Assembly (NCBI GenBank): GCA_016177345.1
Contig: JACOVM010000108.1
Location: 1-22,461, forward strand
Reading direction: 5' to 3'
DNA: 22,461 bases
DNA from: Candidatus Woesearchaeota archaeon
GTDB taxonomy: Archaea; Nanobdellota; Nanobdellia; Woesearchaeales; UBA12501
Part shown: piece by piece, positions 22,431-22,461 of the stretch
Position numbering within the stretch: position 1 is the stretch's first letter
Layout: each line of letters opens with the position of its first letter
Position numbers and translations under genes: made by a program
Notes under the pieces: model-generated
What the model was told of the DNA's origin: nothing
The model's input: only the letters and a program-made list of their open reading frames with translations
The model's database searches: none

Positions 22431-22461
22431 CGCCGACGCTCGGATTTGAACCGAGATATCC
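22431..22461 (-). tRNA. 3' part of a tRNA, probably tRNA-Ser (runs off the window)
   Basis: On the minus strand the sequence ends in a T-arm CTCGG-TTCAAAT-CCGAG, an acceptor strand CGTCGGC and a G discriminator base. CCA is not encoded. The T-loop TTCAAAT is canonical. A 5' acceptor GCCGACG with G at position 73 fits archaeal tRNA-Ser, where G73 is an identity element. The anticodon is outside the window, so the isotype is an inference from the acceptor end only. Confidence 0.75.

Overview
The window reads as the chromosome of an archaeon, probably a DPANN lineage of the Woesearchaeota/Pacearchaeota type. Seen in the sequence: ribosomal protein L21e, RNA polymerase subunit F (Rpb4) and DUF655 in the archaeal gene order, an archaeal-style topoisomerase I with three zinc ribbons, a HerA-family ATPase, and TATA boxes about 25-30 nt before the start codon of most first genes (leaderless transcription). 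The exact lineage is inference.

Layout. (1) 1-5915, minus strand: surface-glycan genes, namely a large GT-B-fold transferase, a NodU/TobZ-type carbamoyltransferase with an added C-terminal Rossmann-like domain, and a Wzx-type flippase. (2) 6086-7701, plus: a divergent metallo-beta-lactamase protein overlapping a short-chain dehydrogenase. (3) 7827-9091, plus: L21e, RpoF, DUF655. (4) 9125-11847, minus: a small unknown protein and DNA topoisomerase I. (5) 11848-12482: a 635-nt region without protein genes, holding two tandem copies of a structured repeat. (6) 12483-16267, plus: a second surface-sugar operon (GmhA-like isomerase, GT4 glycosyltransferase, methyltransferase, LPG-synthase-like membrane protein). 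(7) 16343-18296, plus: a small tail-anchored protein and a HerA-like ATPase. (8) 18350-20495, minus: RNase HII, MgtC, tRNA-dihydrouridine synthase, with a small divergent plus-strand gene at 20573. (9) 21009-22049, minus: a Tat-exported lipoprotein with a zinc-protease motif. (10) 22050-22461: another copy of the structured repeat, ending 7 nt from the 3' end of a tRNA (probably tRNA-Ser) that runs off the window.

The most striking signal is the repeat family. There are three assessable copies (A 11901-12102, B 12103-12424, C about 22078-22423) and the last 18 nt of a fourth (D, 1-18), all in the same orientation. Each of A, B and C ends in a perfect 17-bp stem around a 26-27 nt loop. Six of the 17 stem positions differ between copies, yet every change is matched on the other arm. 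A second small hairpin keeps a tandem G.A mismatch while flanking pairs covary. At least copy A has a good TATA box at its 5' end. This supports an undescribed structured non-coding RNA family or a hairpin-based mobile repeat. Copy C is bracketed by the tRNA 3' end and a degenerate 21-nt copy of it, as in an integration footprint.

The glycan genes on both strands, together with the flippase, GT4, methyltransferase and LPG-synthase-like protein, suggest that this part of the chromosome makes, decorates and exports surface polysaccharide or glycolipid.
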